The translations under genes were made by a program, and so were the position numbers. From assembly GCA_003134045.1 (NCBI GenBank), contig PLAH01000103.1:1-56994 (forward strand): a stretch of 56,994 bases of DNA. Reading direction: 5' to 3'. Shown here piece by piece: positions 18,862-28,407 of the stretch (its first letter is position 1; each line of letters starts with the position of its first letter). The stretch comes from Gammaproteobacteria bacterium. GTDB taxonomy: Bacteria; Pseudomonadota; Gammaproteobacteria; Steroidobacterales; Steroidobacteraceae. The notes beneath the pieces are model-generated. The model worked only from the letters and a program-made list of their open reading frames with translations, was not told where the DNA came from and searched no databases.

Positions 18862-20982
18862 GTGGCCCGCACTGACGCTGTCACTCGAATACTGTTCGAG
18901 GCCTTTTCAGCAGCCGAAGTGCGGCTTTTCTATGCGCTGGGCTATGCGGCCGTCGCCGTGTTCTGCTACGGCGTGTACGTACAAATCCGCAAATACCGGC
19001 GCGGCGCGGCTTTGCATCTCGAGGGCCGCCTGCGGACGCGTCTTCGCGACATGCTCGGCACGGTGTTGAGCCACCGCACGCTCGACCGCCGCGATCCGGC
19101 GGCCGGCGGCGCGCACCGGCTCATTTTCTACGGCTTCGCACTGCTGTTCCTGGGGACCGCCACCATCACCCTGGAATACGACATTCTGGAGCCGCTGTTC
19201 GGCATCCGGTTCTGGCACGGGGAATTCTATTTATGGTTCTCCTTGGTCCTCGACGTTGCCGGGGTCGCCATGATCGGCGGCTTGGCGTACATGATGTATC
19301 GGCGCGGCTGGTTGCGGTTGCCCAAGCTCGACTACGCGCGGCCCGATCGCGTTCCCAGCGATCCGGATTTCGACCGGCCGCAGTATCGCCGCGAGGATTG
19401 GGCCTTTCTGTGGATATTGGTGACTATCGGCTGCACGGGCTATCTGCTCGAGGCCACTCGCTTGGTCTGGTTGCAGGGGCGGCCCGACGTGTGGAATGTC
19501 CGCTGGTGGTCGCCGGTGGGCGCCGCGCTCGCCGAGGGTCTTCGAGCGCTCGGCCTGACCGCGCGCGGCGGCGCCGTGTTCCGTCACGGCCTATGGTGGT
19601 TTCACGGCCTGCTGGCATTGGCCTTCATCGCGCTCATCCCGTTCACCAAGGTGAAGCACATGTTCACCTCCCTAGGCTCCGTCCTGGTCCGCGACCCGCT
19701 CGCCGCTCAGCGCTTGCCCGGCATACCCGAGTCGCAGGCGCAGCCGGGCGTCGCCAAGATCACCGATTTCAACTGGAAGCAGCTCCTCAACCTCGATGCC
19801 TGCACCAAGTGCGGCCGCTGCCATGAGGCCTGTCCCGCGCGCGCCGTCGGTGCGCCGCTGTCGCCGCGCGATGTGATCCTGAGCCTGCGCGAATTCGCGA
19901 GGGCGACGCTCGAATCCGGAACCGTACCGGACGCCGCCGAACTCGACGTTCACGGCAAATCTCCCGGCCAGGTATCGCAGGAAACCCTGTGGTCGTGCCG
20001 CACCTGCATGGCGTGCGTCGAGATCTGCCCGGTCGCGGTGGAACATGTTCCCATCATCGTGCAAATGCGCCGCAAGCTGGTCGAGGACGGCGCCATGGAT
20101 CCGCTGCTCACCAAGACGCTGCAAACCATTCACAAAACGGGCAACTCGTTCGGCGAGTCCAAGCGCAAGCGCGCCGGCTGGACCAAGGCGCTGCCGTTTC
20201 CCATCAAGGACGCACGCAAGGAACCGGTGGATGTCCTGTGGTTCGTCGGCGATTACGCCTCGTTCGATCCGCGCAATCAGAAGGTGACGCAGACCTTCGC
20301 GGCGCTGCTGCAGGAAGCCGGCGTCGATTTCGGCATCCTCTACGACGCGGAGTCGAACGCCGGCAACGACGTGCGGCGGGTAGGTGAGGAGGGTCTGTAC
20401 GAACTGCTGGCCAACGCCAACGTCGCGGCGATGGCGAGCGCCTCGTTCAAGACCATCGTCACCACCGATCCGCATTCCTACAATACGATCCGCAACGAAT
20501 ATCCGGATTTCGGCGGCAAGTACCAGATTCAGCATTACACGAGCTTCGTCAAGCAACTGCTGGCGGATGGCCGCTTGCGGGTCACCGCGCCGCTCGAGTA
20601 CCGCACGACGTTCCACGATCCCTGCCATCTGGGGCGGTTCAACAAGGGTTACGAAGCGCCGCGCGACGTGCTCAAATCGCTGGGTTGCGAACTGGTCGAG
20701 ATGGGGCGCAGCCGCGCGAATTCTTTTTGCTGCGGCGCCGGCGGCGGCAGGATTTGGATACCCGATCCGGTCGGCTCCGAAAAGCCCGCCCAGAACCGCA
20801 TCAAGGAGGCCGCGGCCATTCCGGGCCTCGAGGTGTATGTGGTGAGCTGCCCGAAGGATCTGACCATGTTCGAAGATGCGCTGAAAACCACCGGCAACGA
20901 GGGAAGATTCGTGGTCAAGGAATTGATCGAACTCATTCGCGAAGCGATTCCCGCGCGTCGCCCAGAGGAGGTGTCCGCATGA
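18862..20982 (+). CDS. Membrane haem/iron-sulfur ETF:quinone oxidoreductase (EtfD/EMO/DgcB type)
   Basis: 706 residues from a GTG 2 bases after tmd. Residues about 20-290 form a NarI-like membrane domain with several helices and His residues suited to haem b (GGAHRLIFYGF, FWHGEFYLWF, FRHGLWWFHG). Two 4Fe-4S motifs follow (CTKCGRCHEACPA at Cys314, 317, 320 and 324; CRTCMACVEICPV at Cys379, 382, 385 and 389). Then come two CCG-type halves: the first (DVLWFVGDYASFDP) has lost its cysteines, while the second keeps Cys588 (HDPCHLG) and Cys623-Cys624 (FCCGAGGG). Proteins of this build move electrons from ETF to the quinone pool (mycobacterial EtfD, EMO) or serve DgcA in dimethylglycine oxidation (DgcB). 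Here it links TMA oxidation to respiration in place of the classic ETF-QO flavoprotein. Confidence 0.85.
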   Translation: MARTDAVTRILFEAFSAAEVRLFYALGYAAVAVFCYGVYVQIRKYRRGAALHLEGRLRTRLRDMLGTVLSHRTLDRRDPAAGGAHRLIFYGFALLFLGTATITLEYDILEPLFGIRFWHGEFYLWFSLVLDVAGVAMIGGLAYMMYRRGWLRLPKLDYARPDRVPSDPDFDRPQYRREDWAFLWILVTIGCTGYLLEATRLVWLQGRPDVWNVRWWSPVGAALAEGLRALGLTARGGAVFRHGLWWFHGLLALAFIALIPFTKVKHMFTSLGSVLVRDPLAAQRLPGIPESQAQPGVAKITDFNWKQLLNLDACTKCGRCHEACPARAVGAPLSPRDVILSLREFARATLESGTVPDAAELDVHGKSPGQVSQETLWSCRTCMACVEICPVAVEHVPIIVQMRRKLVEDGAMDPLLTKTLQTIHKTGNSFGESKRKRAGWTKALPFPIKDARKEPVDVLWFVGDYASFDPRNQKVTQTFAALLQEAGVDFGILYDAESNAGNDVRRVGEEGLYELLANANVAAMASASFKTIVTTDPHSYNTIRNEYPDFGGKYQIQHYTSFVKQLLADGRLRVTAPLEYRTTFHDPCHLGRFNKGYEAPRDVLKSLGCELVEMGRSRANSFCCGAGGGRIWIPDPVGSEKPAQNRIKEAAAIPGLEVYVVSCPKDLTMFEDALKTTGNEGRFVVKELIELIREAIPARRPEEVSA

Positions 20983-21809
20983 AAATTCTGGTGGCCGTCA
21001 AGCAAGTGGCGGCTCTCGACGAAGATTTCGCATTCCGCGACGACGGCCGGGACGTCGATGCGGATTTTCTCATCCGCGATCTGAACGAATGGGACGATTT
21101 CTCGCTCGAGGAAGCGGTCAAGATCAAAGAGACGGCGGCCGAGGGCGGAGCCGCTTCTTCAGTCGAAGTCATTGCCGTCTCGGTGGGACCGGAGGAGGTC
21201 GACGAGTCCTTGCGCAAGTGCCTGGCGAAGGGCGCCGACCGCGCGATTCGCGTCTGGGATGCCGCCATCGAGGGCTCGGACCCCATCGCCATCGCCCGCG
21301 TTGTAGCCGCCGTGGCGAGACGCGAAGCGCCCGACATGCTGTTCGCCGGCGTGCAGTCCTCCGATCAAAGCTTTGCCGCCACCGGCATCGCGACAGCCGC
21401 ATTTTTGGACTGGCCGCACGCCGCGGTGGTCAGCCAGCTGAATTACACGCCGGGCGCCCAGCGGGCTCTGTTCCGACGCGAGCTGGAGGGTGGCCTGTTG
21501 CACGAGATCGAGATTCAATGCCCGGCGGTGCTGACCGTTCAATTGGGCATCAATACACCCCGTTATGCCTCCCTGCGCAGCATCAAGCAGGCGGCGGCGA
21601 AGCCGATAGAGATCCTGTCCTTGGCCAATATCGGATTGAACGCGGCCGACGTGGGCGAGTCCGGTTCCGCGTCGCGCGTGCGGCGAATGTATATTCCCGA
21701 CAAGGCGCGGGCCGAACTCATCGACGGCGATGTGGCGGCGCAAGCACAGCGTCTCGCCGCCATCATTCGCGAATTCAAGGGCGCGGGAACTGGCGGAGGC
21801 GCGGCATGA
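20979..21809 (+). CDS. etfB: Electron transfer flavoprotein subunit beta
   Basis: 276 residues. ETF beta features are MKILVAVKQVAALDEDF at the N-terminus, NEWDDFSLEEAVKIKE, DPIAIARVVAAVA, and the signature region LFAGVQSSDQSFAATGIATA. The beta subunit holds AMP and pairs with the alpha subunit to carry one electron at a time from a dehydrogenase to the membrane. The start ATG overlaps the upstream stop (ATGA), and its stop overlaps etfA in the same way. The natural electron donor in this operon is trimethylamine dehydrogenase. Confidence 0.93.
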   Translation: MKILVAVKQVAALDEDFAFRDDGRDVDADFLIRDLNEWDDFSLEEAVKIKETAAEGGAASSVEVIAVSVGPEEVDESLRKCLAKGADRAIRVWDAAIEGSDPIAIARVVAAVARREAPDMLFAGVQSSDQSFAATGIATAAFLDWPHAAVVSQLNYTPGAQRALFRRELEGGLLHEIEIQCPAVLTVQLGINTPRYASLRSIKQAAAKPIEILSLANIGLNAADVGESGSASRVRRMYIPDKARAELIDGDVAAQAQRLAAIIREFKGAGTGGGAA

Positions 21810-22762
21810 GCGGCTTGCTGGTGATTGCCGAACAACGCCGCGGCGAATTGCGTCCCGTGTCGCTCGAACTCGTGACCGCCGCCCAGAAGCTGCGTCGCGG
21901 CGCCGAGGAGGTCGGCGTGGCCGTCATCGGAGCCGCGCCCGAGAAGCTCGTTGCCCCGCTGAGCGTCGCGGGCGTCGATGAAATCGTCACCGTCAAGGTT
22001 GCCGCGCCGGAATTCGATCCGGACACGTTCGAAGCGGCCGTGAGCGCCCTGATCGCGCAGCGCAAGCCCGACGTCGTACTGGTCGCGCACAGCGTCGATT
22101 CCTTCGGTTATGCGGCGGCCTTGGCCGCCAAGCTGGGGTTGGGATTCGCGACCGATGTCTTCGACGCGCAGCGCATCGATGGCGAGCTGGTGGCGACGCG
22201 CGGCGGCTACGGCCAGAAGGTCAACGTGGAAGTCGATTTCCCCGGCCGCAGCACCGTGCTGCTCGCCGTGCGCGGCAACGTGTTCAAGCCTCCCGAACAG
22301 CCTGCCTCGCCGCGCGTGGCCGCGTTCGAGATTCCAGCCATCTCGAGCCGGGCGACGGGACGCGAGTTCGTCGAGCTGGCCGCGGGCGACGACGTGGACA
22401 TGACGGGCGCCGAATTCATCCTGACCATCGGGCGCGGCATCGGCGAAGAATCGAACGTCGCGCAATTCCGCGAGCTCGCGGATGCGATCGGCGCCACTCT
22501 CGGCTGTTCCCGGCCGATCGCGGATGCCGGCTGGCTGCCGAAGAGCCGCCAAGTCGGACAGTCCGGCAAGACGGCCAGCGCCTGCAAGCTGTACATCGCC
22601 ATGGGCGTCTCGGGAGCGATCCAGCATTTGGCCGGCATGAAGCACGTGAGTACCATCGTTGCCGTGAACTCGGACGCCGAAGCGTCCATCTTCGGTGTGG
22701 CCACGTATGGCATCGTCGGAGACATCTTCGAAGTTGCCGAGGAGCTGCGGCGTTTGTTTTGA
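21806..22762 (+). CDS. etfA: Electron transfer flavoprotein subunit alpha
   Basis: 318 residues. The C-terminal FAD domain shows LTIGRGIGEESNVAQFRELA, LGCSRPIADAGWLPKSRQVGQSGK, YIAMGVSGAIQHLAGM and AVNSDAEASIFGVATYGIVGD, all classic ETF alpha FAD-binding segments. ATG is coupled to etfB by a 4-base overlap. Order tmd, membrane oxidoreductase, etfB, etfA forms one transcription unit; a 91-base gap follows before the permease. Confidence 0.94.
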   Translation: MSGLLVIAEQRRGELRPVSLELVTAAQKLRRGAEEVGVAVIGAAPEKLVAPLSVAGVDEIVTVKVAAPEFDPDTFEAAVSALIAQRKPDVVLVAHSVDSFGYAAALAAKLGLGFATDVFDAQRIDGELVATRGGYGQKVNVEVDFPGRSTVLLAVRGNVFKPPEQPASPRVAAFEIPAISSRATGREFVELAAGDDVDMTGAEFILTIGRGIGEESNVAQFRELADAIGATLGCSRPIADAGWLPKSRQVGQSGKTASACKLYIAMGVSGAIQHLAGMKHVSTIVAVNSDAEASIFGVATYGIVGDIFEVAEELRRLF

Positions 22763-22853
22763 CGTGCTGCGCGCAGAATGCAACACGGGGTGGCGTACGA
22801 GGCGGCCCCGTCCGATGGTTTGACGGCAATGGGATGACACGGGAGAGGACTGC

Positions 22854-24539
22854 ATGAACGCTACTACGGAGGAGACCGCCTTGTCGGCCGCAGCAACACC
22901 CGCAGGCCTGGAGCGCGGCATCGACTGGACCGGCGCCTTCTGGGTGGCGAGCGGCGTACCGCCGCTGGTGCTGTTCTCGATCGGCGCCGTCGCGGCCACG
23001 GTGGGCAAACTGTCGTGGCTGATCTGGATCGCCTCGATCGGCCTCGGATTCATCCAATCGTTCACCTACGCGGAAATCGCCGGGTTGTTTCCCAACAAAT
23101 CGGGGGGCACCTCGGTATACGGCGCGATCGCCTGGGTCAGGTACAGCAAAATCATCGCCCCCATCTCGGTGTGGTGCAATTGGTTCGCCTGGTCCCCCGT
23201 CCAGGCCACGGGATCCGCCTTCGCCGCCGGCTACATACTGAACGCGTTGTTTGCGCCGGACGCCGTCGTCAACACCTGGCAATTCACGCTGCTCGACCTC
23301 GGCGCGATCAAGAGCGGGCTCACGTTGCGCATCAATGCCGTGTTCCTGCTGGGCGCCGTGCTCATGTTCACGGTCAAGGCCGTTCAGGATGGCGGCATCT
23401 TGCGATCGGCCAACACCACGAAGATTCTCGGCATCGCGGCGATGATTCCTCTGATCCTCATCGGCGTCGTGCCCCTCATCACGGGCGACATCGCGCAGGC
23501 CAATTTCTTTCCTCTGGTACCCTTGGCGCACGACACCGCGGGGCGCGTCGTCGACGGTACCTGGAACATGGCCGGCATCACGGTGCTGGCCGGCGGCATG
23601 TTTCTCGCCGCCTGGTCCACGTATGGTTTCGAAACGGCGGTGTGCTACACCTCGGAATTGAAGAACCCCAAGACCGACACGTTCAAGGCGATTTTCTATT
23701 CGGGGCTGCTCTGCGTCGTGGTGTACACCTTGGTGCCGTTCGCATTTCAGGGGTTTCTAGGTTTGGGCACGCTGGTAACGCCCGCGGTGGTCGATGCCGC
23801 CGGCACTGTGACCACACCGGCGGTCTACACGGGCATGCTCGCTCCGGACATTTACAACGGCATGGGCGTCGCCGCCGTCATGGCCAACATGGTGCATGCA
23901 GGCCGCCTGGTCGGCGCCGTGGTGGTGATCATGCTGGTCCTCGCCCTGGTGCTGTCGCTCATCACCTCGATGGCCGGATCGTCCCGCACGCTGTATCAGG
24001 CGTCGGTCGACGGTTGGCTGCCCAAGTACCTCTCGAAGGTCAACGAGCACCACGCACCGTCCAATGCCATGCTCACCGATCTGTGCTTCAATCTGCTGCT
24101 GCTGCTGATGTCGGACTCGGTGTTCGTGATCGGCGCCGCCAACGTGGGCTACATGATCTTCAATTTTCTGAATCTGAACGCGGGCTGGATACACCGCCTC
24201 GACCGCCCGCTGCAGGAACGCCCGTGGCGCGCGCCCACGTGGGTACTGGCGGTCGGCGCCGCCTTGTCCTTCGTCAATCTGGCCTTCATGGGCTTCGGGG
24301 CGGATGTCTATGGCGTGGGCACCTTGAGTACCGGCTTGGTGTTCTGTGCGCTCATCATTCCGGTTTTCATCTACCGGCACTACGTACAGGACAAGGGGCA
24401 CTTTCCGGACGAGATGAAGGAAGATCTGGGCCACAACAGCGGCGCATCCGCCATCAAGCGCGCCGGCATCTGGCCGTTCGTGGTTCTAGGCCTGGGCGTG
24501 GCGGTGGTGGCGGTCACGCATCGGCTCGCGGTGTACTGA
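22854..24539 (+). CDS. APC-superfamily permease, putative methylated-amine or amino-acid importer
   Basis: 561 residues with about 12 hydrophobic helices. The first helix begins GAFWVASGVPPLVLFSIGA and the protein has the conserved YAEIAGLFPNKSGGTSVYG segment of APC permeases. GGAGAGGA lies 6 bases before the ATG. The stop overlaps the next gene's ATG by one base (TGATG), tying it to the dimethylamine monooxygenase genes, so TMA, DMA or a related amine is the likely cargo; this is inference from location. The upstream gap 22763-22853 probably holds its promoter. Confidence 0.82.
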   Translation: MNATTEETALSAAATPAGLERGIDWTGAFWVASGVPPLVLFSIGAVAATVGKLSWLIWIASIGLGFIQSFTYAEIAGLFPNKSGGTSVYGAIAWVRYSKIIAPISVWCNWFAWSPVQATGSAFAAGYILNALFAPDAVVNTWQFTLLDLGAIKSGLTLRINAVFLLGAVLMFTVKAVQDGGILRSANTTKILGIAAMIPLILIGVVPLITGDIAQANFFPLVPLAHDTAGRVVDGTWNMAGITVLAGGMFLAAWSTYGFETAVCYTSELKNPKTDTFKAIFYSGLLCVVVYTLVPFAFQGFLGLGTLVTPAVVDAAGTVTTPAVYTGMLAPDIYNGMGVAAVMANMVHAGRLVGAVVVIMLVLALVLSLITSMAGSSRTLYQASVDGWLPKYLSKVNEHHAPSNAMLTDLCFNLLLLLMSDSVFVIGAANVGYMIFNFLNLNAGWIHRLDRPLQERPWRAPTWVLAVGAALSFVNLAFMGFGADVYGVGTLSTGLVFCALIIPVFIYRHYVQDKGHFPDEMKEDLGHNSGASAIKRAGIWPFVVLGLGVAVVAVTHRLAVY

Positions 24540-25189
24540 TGCTGGTCTCCGGCATCAAGAGCAAGCCGGTGTATTCGCCGCTGCGCGCCGACGTGGGCGG
24601 CCGCGATCATGTGATGCTGGGCTGCGGTTTGGGCGGCGTCGCGCTGCTGCGCGTGCTGCAGGAACTCGAACAGAGCTCGCCCGCCGCGCTGCGGCAGACC
24701 AACGTACTGTTCGTGCCCGGCGCGGCCATCCGGGATAGCGGCACCTCGAACGCGGCATCGAACGATGCATCCGAGACGCTCGACCGCTTGCGGCGCACGG
24801 AGCTGGCCGGCTTGCGCCTGTTCGGCGACACCAGCCGATTGCTGGCGGAATTCCGCTCCCTCCTCGAGCAGTCCTTGATGGGCACCCGCGTCTACGTCGC
24901 GGGCCCCGAAAGTTTCATCGGCCTCGCGATGCGGATCGCCCGCGAATTCAATCTCAACAAAGACGAGATCCGCGCCGAAGAGCTGGGCACGCGGGCAAGG
25001 CGCGTCTATTGCGTGCACTGTCGCACCACGGCCGAAGACGTGCGCACCAACATCGTCCGCTGCGCCGGCTGCCACCGCTGGCTGCTGGTCCGGGACCATT
25101 ATTCGCGGCGCCTCGCCGCCTACATGGGTGTGATGGCGGATGCGGAGGCGCCGGGCGAGCTGCCGCCGATTCGGGAGGTGTATACGTGA
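24539..25189 (+). CDS. dmmA: Dimethylamine monooxygenase small subunit, zinc-ribbon type (DmmA family)
   Basis: 216 residues. A Rossmann-like or ferredoxin-reductase-like body is followed by a CxxC...CxxC zinc-ribbon (Cys158, Cys161, Cys175 and Cys178) close to the C-terminus, then a short YSRRLAAYMGVM tail. This matches the DmmA family found with the reductase and DUF3445 components of dimethylamine monooxygenase. The enzyme uses NAD(P)H and O2 to turn DMA into methylamine and formaldehyde. The start ATG overlaps the permease stop; the stop overlaps dmmB (GTGA). Subunit letters differ among reports, so the symbol follows common database use. Confidence 0.8.
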   Translation: MLVSGIKSKPVYSPLRADVGGRDHVMLGCGLGGVALLRVLQELEQSSPAALRQTNVLFVPGAAIRDSGTSNAASNDASETLDRLRRTELAGLRLFGDTSRLLAEFRSLLEQSLMGTRVYVAGPESFIGLAMRIAREFNLNKDEIRAEELGTRARRVYCVHCRTTAEDVRTNIVRCAGCHRWLLVRDHYSRRLAAYMGVMADAEAPGELPPIREVYT

Positions 25190-26148
25190 ACGAGGCACAA
25201 ACGCTCGCCGTCGAAGTCTCGGCCATCGAGCAGGTCACCCCGCTCATCAAGCATTTCACGCTGGCCGCGGCCGACGGCGCAGCGCTGCCGGCATTCTCAG
25301 GCGGCTCGCATGTCATCGTCGTCATGCGCGGCGCGCTCCGGGCGCACCGCAATCCGTATTCGTTGCTGAGTTCGCCGCATCGGCTCGACACCTACGAAAT
25401 CGGCGTGCGCCGCATGGAGGAATCGCGCGGCGGCTCGCACTTCATGCACGACAAGGTGCGGGTCGGCAGCCGCCTGGAAATCGCGCATCCGGTGAATCTG
25501 TTCGGGCTCGACAAGATCGCGCGCAAGCATGTGCTGATCGCCGGCGGGATCGGCATCACGCCCTTCCTCGCACAACTCGAGGATCTGCACGATGGCGCGG
25601 CGCCTTACGAGCTGCATTACTCGGTTCGATCGCCCGAGCATGCCGCCTTCCTCGGCCGCTTGCGCGAGCGCGAAGGCGACCGGCTGCACATGTATTACGA
25701 CAGCGAAGATCAATCCATCGATTTCGACGGGCTGTTGTCGAATCAGCCGCTCGGTACGCACGTCTACGTGTGCGGCCCTGCCGGCCTCATCAACCGCGTC
25801 ATCGACACCGCCCGGCGCTGCGGCTGGTCGGACAGCCACATTCACTGGGAGCAGTTCAGCGCTCCGCCCACGGGCGATGCGTTCGACGTGTACCTGGCCC
25901 GCGCCAAGTTGACGGTGCACGTTCCGCCGGACCGGAGCCTGCTCGAGAGCATCGAGGCCGCCGGCGTCGAGGTTCCGTATCTATGCCGCGGCGGTGTCTG
26001 CGGTTTCTGCCAGACCCGGGTGCTCGAACTCGACGGCGAGCTCGTGCACAACGACCATTTTTTATCGGAAGCCGACAAGGCTCGAGCCAAGAGCATCATG
26101 CCCTGCGTCTCGCGTGCGCACTGCAGGACGCTCGTGCTCGACCTCTAG
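25186..26148 (+). CDS. dmmB: Dimethylamine monooxygenase reductase subunit (PDR/VanB family)
   Basis: 320 residues from a GTG coupled to dmmA. Three domains in order: FMN/flavin barrel (AHRNPYSLLSSPHRL), NAD domain (HVLIAGGIGITPFLAQL, THVYVCGPAGLI) and a C-terminal plant-type 2Fe-2S ferredoxin with ligands Cys267, Cys272, Cys275 and Cys307. Phthalate-dioxygenase-reductase-like proteins pass electrons from NAD(P)H through FMN and 2Fe-2S to an oxygenase, here the DUF3445 subunit encoded next. Located in the cytoplasm. Confidence 0.9.
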   Translation: MNEAQTLAVEVSAIEQVTPLIKHFTLAAADGAALPAFSGGSHVIVVMRGALRAHRNPYSLLSSPHRLDTYEIGVRRMEESRGGSHFMHDKVRVGSRLEIAHPVNLFGLDKIARKHVLIAGGIGITPFLAQLEDLHDGAAPYELHYSVRSPEHAAFLGRLREREGDRLHMYYDSEDQSIDFDGLLSNQPLGTHVYVCGPAGLINRVIDTARRCGWSDSHIHWEQFSAPPTGDAFDVYLARAKLTVHVPPDRSLLESIEAAGVEVPYLCRGGVCGFCQTRVLELDGELVHNDHFLSEADKARAKSIMPCVSRAHCRTLVLDL

Positions 26149-26178
26149 CCCTGCAGGCGTACGCCCGAGGAGAATAGA

Positions 26179-27222
26179 ATGAGTGCCATATTCAAACCTG
26201 ACGAGACGTTCCGGGACGATTTCAGCTACCGCAACAGCCCGGCTGCCATCCGCCGTTTTCCGATGCCGTTTCCCGAAGACCGCTACATGTATTCGGTGAA
26301 TATCGAGCCGCATTTGCCGGGCGCGAAAGGCTCGGTGACGGAGTTCGCCTTCGACGTGGACGAACACTACGTCGCCGAGTGCCGCGAGCGCGAGCTGGTG
26401 CTCGCTGCCGAGCCGCTGCGCTTCCAGGCGCTGCCGCACATGATGAGCGCGCAGTGGGATTGTCTCGAACTCCTCATGGAATCGCTGGCGCGCGACTACC
26501 CGGCACACTTTTCGCTCGCCAAGCAAGGCAATCGCTGGCACTGGATCAACCGCCCGTTGGGGCTGGATCAACAGTTCATTTTTGGCGATGCCGACACCCT
26601 GCCGCGCCAACCGCTCGACTACATAGGCCGCCAGGCCCAAGGCGACTTCGTGGTGATGGATCAGCGTGAGGACGATCTATGGACCGAAGCGGGCATGGTG
26701 ACCGCGCAGGCGGACTGGTCGTTGGATTTCGACATCGGCATGACATTCAAGGAGTGGCATGGGCCCGTACCTCTCGCGCACGAGATGAACGTATTCGACC
26801 GCGCGCTGAAGTACCTGCTGAACCTGCGCCTGGGGCAGCCGGTGCGGCGGCTCAATTGGACCATGACGGTGCATCCGCGGCTCGACACGTCGCCCGAGAC
26901 CTATCCCCAATGGGGACCCGACCGCGCCCGCGTTACTGCGCAGAACGCGGGCGATCTCGTCAACTTGCGGGTCGAATTGCAAGGGCTATGGCGCCTGCCG
27001 CGCAGCAATGCCGTGCTGTTCGGCATTCGCTGCTATCTCATCAGCATGAACGAACTCGCAACCGTACCCAAATGGGCGCGCCGCATGCATCGCGTACTCG
27101 AGGATTTGCACCCGGCTCTCGTCGACTACAAAGGCCTGACGCGCTATCGCGACGCGGTGGTCGAGTGGCTCGCGCCTTACGACGACGGCAGCCCCACCAC
27201 ACCCGGGACCGCGCCCGAATAA
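26179..27222 (+). CDS. dmmC: Dimethylamine monooxygenase oxygenase subunit (DUF3445, haem-dependent oxidative N-demethylase family)
   Basis: 347 residues. DUF3445 hallmarks are visible: RFPMPFPEDRYMYSVNIEP near the N-terminus, the central VMDQREDDLWTEAGM, and the C-terminal LVNLRVELQGLWRLPRS followed by VLFGIRCYLISMNEL. Members bind haem and oxidatively remove N-methyl groups. GAGGAG stands 6 bases before the ATG. Together with dmmA and dmmB it would convert DMA to methylamine, which the gmaS-mgs genes can consume. Confidence 0.87.
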   Translation: MSAIFKPDETFRDDFSYRNSPAAIRRFPMPFPEDRYMYSVNIEPHLPGAKGSVTEFAFDVDEHYVAECRERELVLAAEPLRFQALPHMMSAQWDCLELLMESLARDYPAHFSLAKQGNRWHWINRPLGLDQQFIFGDADTLPRQPLDYIGRQAQGDFVVMDQREDDLWTEAGMVTAQADWSLDFDIGMTFKEWHGPVPLAHEMNVFDRALKYLLNLRLGQPVRRLNWTMTVHPRLDTSPETYPQWGPDRARVTAQNAGDLVNLRVELQGLWRLPRSNAVLFGIRCYLISMNELATVPKWARRMHRVLEDLHPALVDYKGLTRYRDAVVEWLAPYDDGSPTTPGTAPE

Positions 27223-27266
27223 TTGCCGGGCACGAGCCCACCCTTACAAGAACGCTGGAGAAATAC

Positions 27267-28400
27267 ATGGCACTCAGTTGGCGCTACACGGTTTTGGCGG
27301 AGCGGCATCGCGCCCTCGGCTCGAAGCTGGAAGATTGGAACGGCATGGGCACGGCATGGACTTACGCGAAGGACGTGGCGCAGGATCACGTCGCGATCCG
27401 CACCAAAGCCGGACTGATGGACGTCTCGGGTTTGAAGAAGCTGCACATCGTCGGGCCGCATGCCGCCGCGGTGCTGAACTACACGACCACCCGCGACGTG
27501 GCCAAGATCTATCCGGGCAAATCCGCCTATGCCTGCATGCTGAACGAGGCCGGACACTTCATCGAAGATTGCATTCTGTATCGCACCGCACCCAACGCGT
27601 GGATGGTCGTACACGGCAGCGGCGCCGGTCATGAAACCTTGACCGCCCACGTCGTCGGCCGCAATGCCGCGCTCATCGTCGATGAAGACCTGCACGATCT
27701 GTCCTTGCAGGGGCCGCTGGCGGTGGATTTCCTGGCCAAGCACGTCCCCGGCATCCGCGACCTCAAGTATTTCCATCATCTGCCCACCACCCTGTTCGGG
27801 CGGCCCGTGCTGATTTCACGTACCGGCTACACGGGCGAGCGCGGCTACGAGATATTCTGCAAGGGCGAGGACGCAGGACTCATCTGGGACACGATCTTGA
27901 GCGAAGGCAAGCCCATGGGAATCATCCCCGCCTGCTTTACGACGCTGGACTACCTGCGGGTCGAGAGTTCGCTGCTGTTCTATCCCTACGACATGTCGCA
28001 GATGTATCCCTTCGACACGGATCCTCCGGGCGACAGCCTCTGGGAGCTCGGACTCGACTTCACGGTGAGCCCCGGCAAGACGGATTTTCGCGGCGCCGAG
28101 GCGCACGGCCGGCTCAAGGGCAAGGAACGCTTCAAGATTTTCGGGCTGCTCATCGAGGGCGACGCGCCGGCCGACATGGGCAACCTGGTTTACGCAGGCG
28201 GCAAGAAAGTCGGCGTCATCACCTGCGCCATGGTGTCGACGCTTACGGCCAAGTCCATGGCCATCGCGCGCCTCGACGTGCCGGTCGCGGTGCACGGAAC
28301 CCGCCTGGAGATTCGCGGCAAGAACGTCAAGGGTCCCGCCACCGCGCATACGCTGCCGTTCGACGACGTGGACAAAAAGAAGCGTACCGCCGTGGGATGA
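27267..28400 (+). CDS. GcvT-like aminomethyltransferase, putative folate-dependent C1 acceptor
   Basis: 377 residues, the length of glycine-cleavage T-protein. Motifs include AGLMDVSGLKKLHIVGPHAA, LNEAGHFIEDCILYR, SLQGPLAV, RTGYTGERGYEIFCKGED and a C-terminal beta-barrel (DTDPPGDSLWELGLDFTV). T-proteins use tetrahydrofolate to accept one-carbon units; homologues occur beside dimethylamine monooxygenase and DMSP demethylase genes. Here it probably captures the formaldehyde-level carbon released from TMA or DMA as methylene-THF. It is 44 bases after dmmC and ends the operon, 7 bases before a convergent gene. Confidence 0.83.
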   Translation: MALSWRYTVLAERHRALGSKLEDWNGMGTAWTYAKDVAQDHVAIRTKAGLMDVSGLKKLHIVGPHAAAVLNYTTTRDVAKIYPGKSAYACMLNEAGHFIEDCILYRTAPNAWMVVHGSGAGHETLTAHVVGRNAALIVDEDLHDLSLQGPLAVDFLAKHVPGIRDLKYFHHLPTTLFGRPVLISRTGYTGERGYEIFCKGEDAGLIWDTILSEGKPMGIIPACFTTLDYLRVESSLLFYPYDMSQMYPFDTDPPGDSLWELGLDFTVSPGKTDFRGAEAHGRLKGKERFKIFGLLIEGDAPADMGNLVYAGGKKVGVITCAMVSTLTAKSMAIARLDVPVAVHGTRLEIRGKNVKGPATAHTLPFDDVDKKKRTAVG

Positions 28401-28407
28401 CCTGCGC

